From JAZKFT01 sp043760535 (GTDB lineage: Bacteria > Bacteroidota > Bacteroidia > Chitinophagales > Chitinophagaceae), in assembly GCA_043760535.1 (NCBI GenBank), contig JAYUOV010000046.1, positions 1-6,362 of the forward strand: a DNA stretch of 6,362 bases. Reading direction: 5' to 3'. Under the pieces are notes generated by a model that had not been told where the DNA came from, made no database searches, and was given only the letters and a program-made list of their open reading frames with translations. Positions 5,099 through 6,362 of this stretch are shown here, in pieces (the stretch's first letter is position 1; every line of letters starts with the position of its first letter). Made by a program: the position numbers and the translations under genes.

Positions 5099-6362
5099 AT
5101 GAAAAATAAAATGGTTTTAGGTTTTATAATGCTGATTACAACTATTTGGCTCCAGGCACAAACAAACATTGAAAGCGAATTTATTAGTAAAAACAAAGCG
5201 GTAATAACTACGTCTGCTGTTGATAATCTTCTATTTACACAGGATTTTTTCGATAACAAGTTTTTCTTTTTTGGCGAAAACCACGGATCTGCTTTACCAC
5301 AGTCAATAGACATTGGCTTATTTAAGTTATTGCATAAAAAAGCAGGTGTTAGGCTATACATAGCAGAAGTGGATGCAACTAAGGCATGGATGCTAAACCA
5401 ATATTTAAAAGATGGTAAAAGCGCTTGGCTTAACAAGGTTTTTGCCAGCTGGAAAAACGAGAATGCCCAATGGGCAAACAAAGAAAACTATCAAAAATTT
5501 GAACAACTACGTGCATTTTTCATGCAATTGCCTGCTACCGGAAAGTTCAAAATTGTTGGCATAGATGTACCCCAGGATTATGGGCTTTTACAAGAACATG
5601 CGGCTGCTATTTTAAGCCTCACATCTTTTGAAAAATGGCAGCCACAAATCGATTCTCTTCGTAATTTAATTGATACTGCCAATTACAAAACCAGGCAAGT
5701 ATTAGCTACATTTTCAAAACAATTTTTAACCACCGTTATTGCCAATAAAGCTTTTTTTTTAAAAAAATTAAAGACAAATTTTCCAGAATTTAAACACCTG
5801 ATAACCAGTTTCTCCCATTTATACCCATCCGTAAAACGGGATAGCATCATGTTTCGCAACTTGCAAAGCCAAATATCTATTTTTAATTGGCAGACAAAAA
5901 AAATGTACGGTTTTTTGGGATTTTATCATTGCCTGCAAGCAGATTACGAGGGGTCTAAACCGCTTGCTTGCCAGCTTAAAGAGCAAAATGTATCCGGTGG
6001 TAAAATAGTATCTGTTCAGATGCTGGCCATTGATTGTAAAACTATGCTGCCTTACTCTGGATCTATTAAGCAAATAATGCCCAAAGAGTATGCCGAAAAA
6101 TTGATAGATGGAGTGCCAGGTTTCCCTAAAGATGGGCGTTACTTACCTTATGGTTTAAGTAACGATAACCAAATGATGCAGATTGATGGTATTAGTGTTT
6201 TAAAAGAAAGTTCGTTACCTAACAGTATAACATTATTCAAGCTTACTGGTAGCAATAGCCCTTACAATACCAATAATAAACTTGCCCAGGTATCAGGTTT
6301 TCAAACGCTTAAATTAGCAGATAAAAAAACTGCAACTACATCTGCTTTTCAATATGTGCTGC
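5099..6362 (+). CDS. Exported erythromycin-esterase-like (EreA/ChaN-like superfamily) protein, 3' end outside the window
   Basis: An uninterrupted frame of 421 codons runs from the ATG at 5099 to the right edge with no stop, so the C-terminus is missing. ATG 5099 is the first start after an in-frame TAA at 5060-5062, and the next ATG (5111) would lose the lysine-containing n-region. Residues 1-20 (MKNKM, hydrophobic core, ending WLQA before Q21) look like a signal peptide, so the protein should be exported. FFFFGENHGS at 55-64 matches the 'GE-x-HG' active-site strand of erythromycin-esterase-like proteins (E60, H62). IAE at 88-90 fits the following strand with its Glu. GIDVPQDYG at 154-162 fits the 'GfD' segment, and RDSIMFRNLQ at 247-256 followed by GFLGFYH (H277) fits the 'RDxxMaxN...gH' pattern. 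Several of these motifs in family order make the superfamily likely. Macrolide hydrolysis is not implied, since this family is broad and most members are uncharacterised. The gene is divergent from the M16 peptidase. Confidence 0.6.
   Translation, partial: MKNKMVLGFIMLITTIWLQAQTNIESEFISKNKAVITTSAVDNLLFTQDFFDNKFFFFGENHGSALPQSIDIGLFKLLHKKAGVRLYIAEVDATKAWMLNQYLKDGKSAWLNKVFASWKNENAQWANKENYQKFEQLRAFFMQLPATGKFKIVGIDVPQDYGLLQEHAAAILSLTSFEKWQPQIDSLRNLIDTANYKTRQVLATFSKQFLTTVIANKAFFLKKLKTNFPEFKHLITSFSHLYPSVKRDSIMFRNLQSQISIFNWQTKKMYGFLGFYHCLQADYEGSKPLACQLKEQNVSGGKIVSVQMLAIDCKTMLPYSGSIKQIMPKEYAEKLIDGVPGFPKDGRYLPYGLSNDNQMMQIDGISVLKESSLPNSITLFKLTGSNSPYNTNNKLAQVSGFQTLKLADKKTATTSAFQYVL

Noticed and set aside
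5095..5481. 128-codon - strand frame at the start of the esterase-like gene
   Set aside because: The opposite strand encodes a signal peptide and the GENHG motif in a frame that stays open to the window edge, so this is a shadow.
5819..6073. 84-codon - strand frame within the right-hand gene
   Set aside because: It is the antisense of the RDSIMFRNL and GFLGFYH region of the esterase-like protein and has no features of its own.

Overview
The window looks like a chromosomal segment of a Bacteroidota bacterium, probably near Chitinophagaceae. The grounds are low GC, A-rich leaders without clear Shine-Dalgarno sequences, a good TAnnTTTG-type -7 promoter element in front of the peptidase gene, a C-terminal domain type I associate with secreted Bacteroidota proteins, and tandem TTGATTRG intergenic repeats. 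The phylum is a fairly safe inference; the family is a guess.

Layout. At the left end is a complete tRNA-Lys (anticodon TTT) on the + strand, closed by a strong intrinsic terminator. About 760 bases without a convincing gene follow (135-894). This stretch holds a roughly 216-bp MITE-like element built from three concentric inverted repeats and flanked by a 9-bp direct repeat, then AT-rich DNA with a very weak transposase-like fragment. Next come two genes on the - strand. One encodes a 101-residue, very acidic protein of unknown function, with its own terminator at 895-932. The other encodes a 1073-residue exported M16 zinc peptidase that carries an extra C-terminal beta-type domain after an Ala/Pro/Lys linker. 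Between them, 235 bp are bracketed by octamer repeat arrays in opposite orientation. A 398-bp divergent spacer then separates the peptidase from a + strand gene that runs off the right edge. That gene encodes an exported protein resembling the erythromycin-esterase (EreA/ChaN-like) superfamily; 421 codons are visible with no stop.

How the parts relate. The peptidase and the esterase-like protein both have signal peptides and are divergently transcribed, so both probably act in the periplasm or at the outer membrane. Nothing in the sequence shows a shared pathway. The acidic protein lies downstream of the peptidase on the same strand, but the repeat-filled spacer and its own possible promoter argue against tight operon coupling. 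I see no CRISPR array, phage module, defence system or biosynthetic cluster, and no strong case for an undescribed multi-gene system. The most notable items are the domain fusion in the peptidase, the nested-palindrome element and the octamer arrays.
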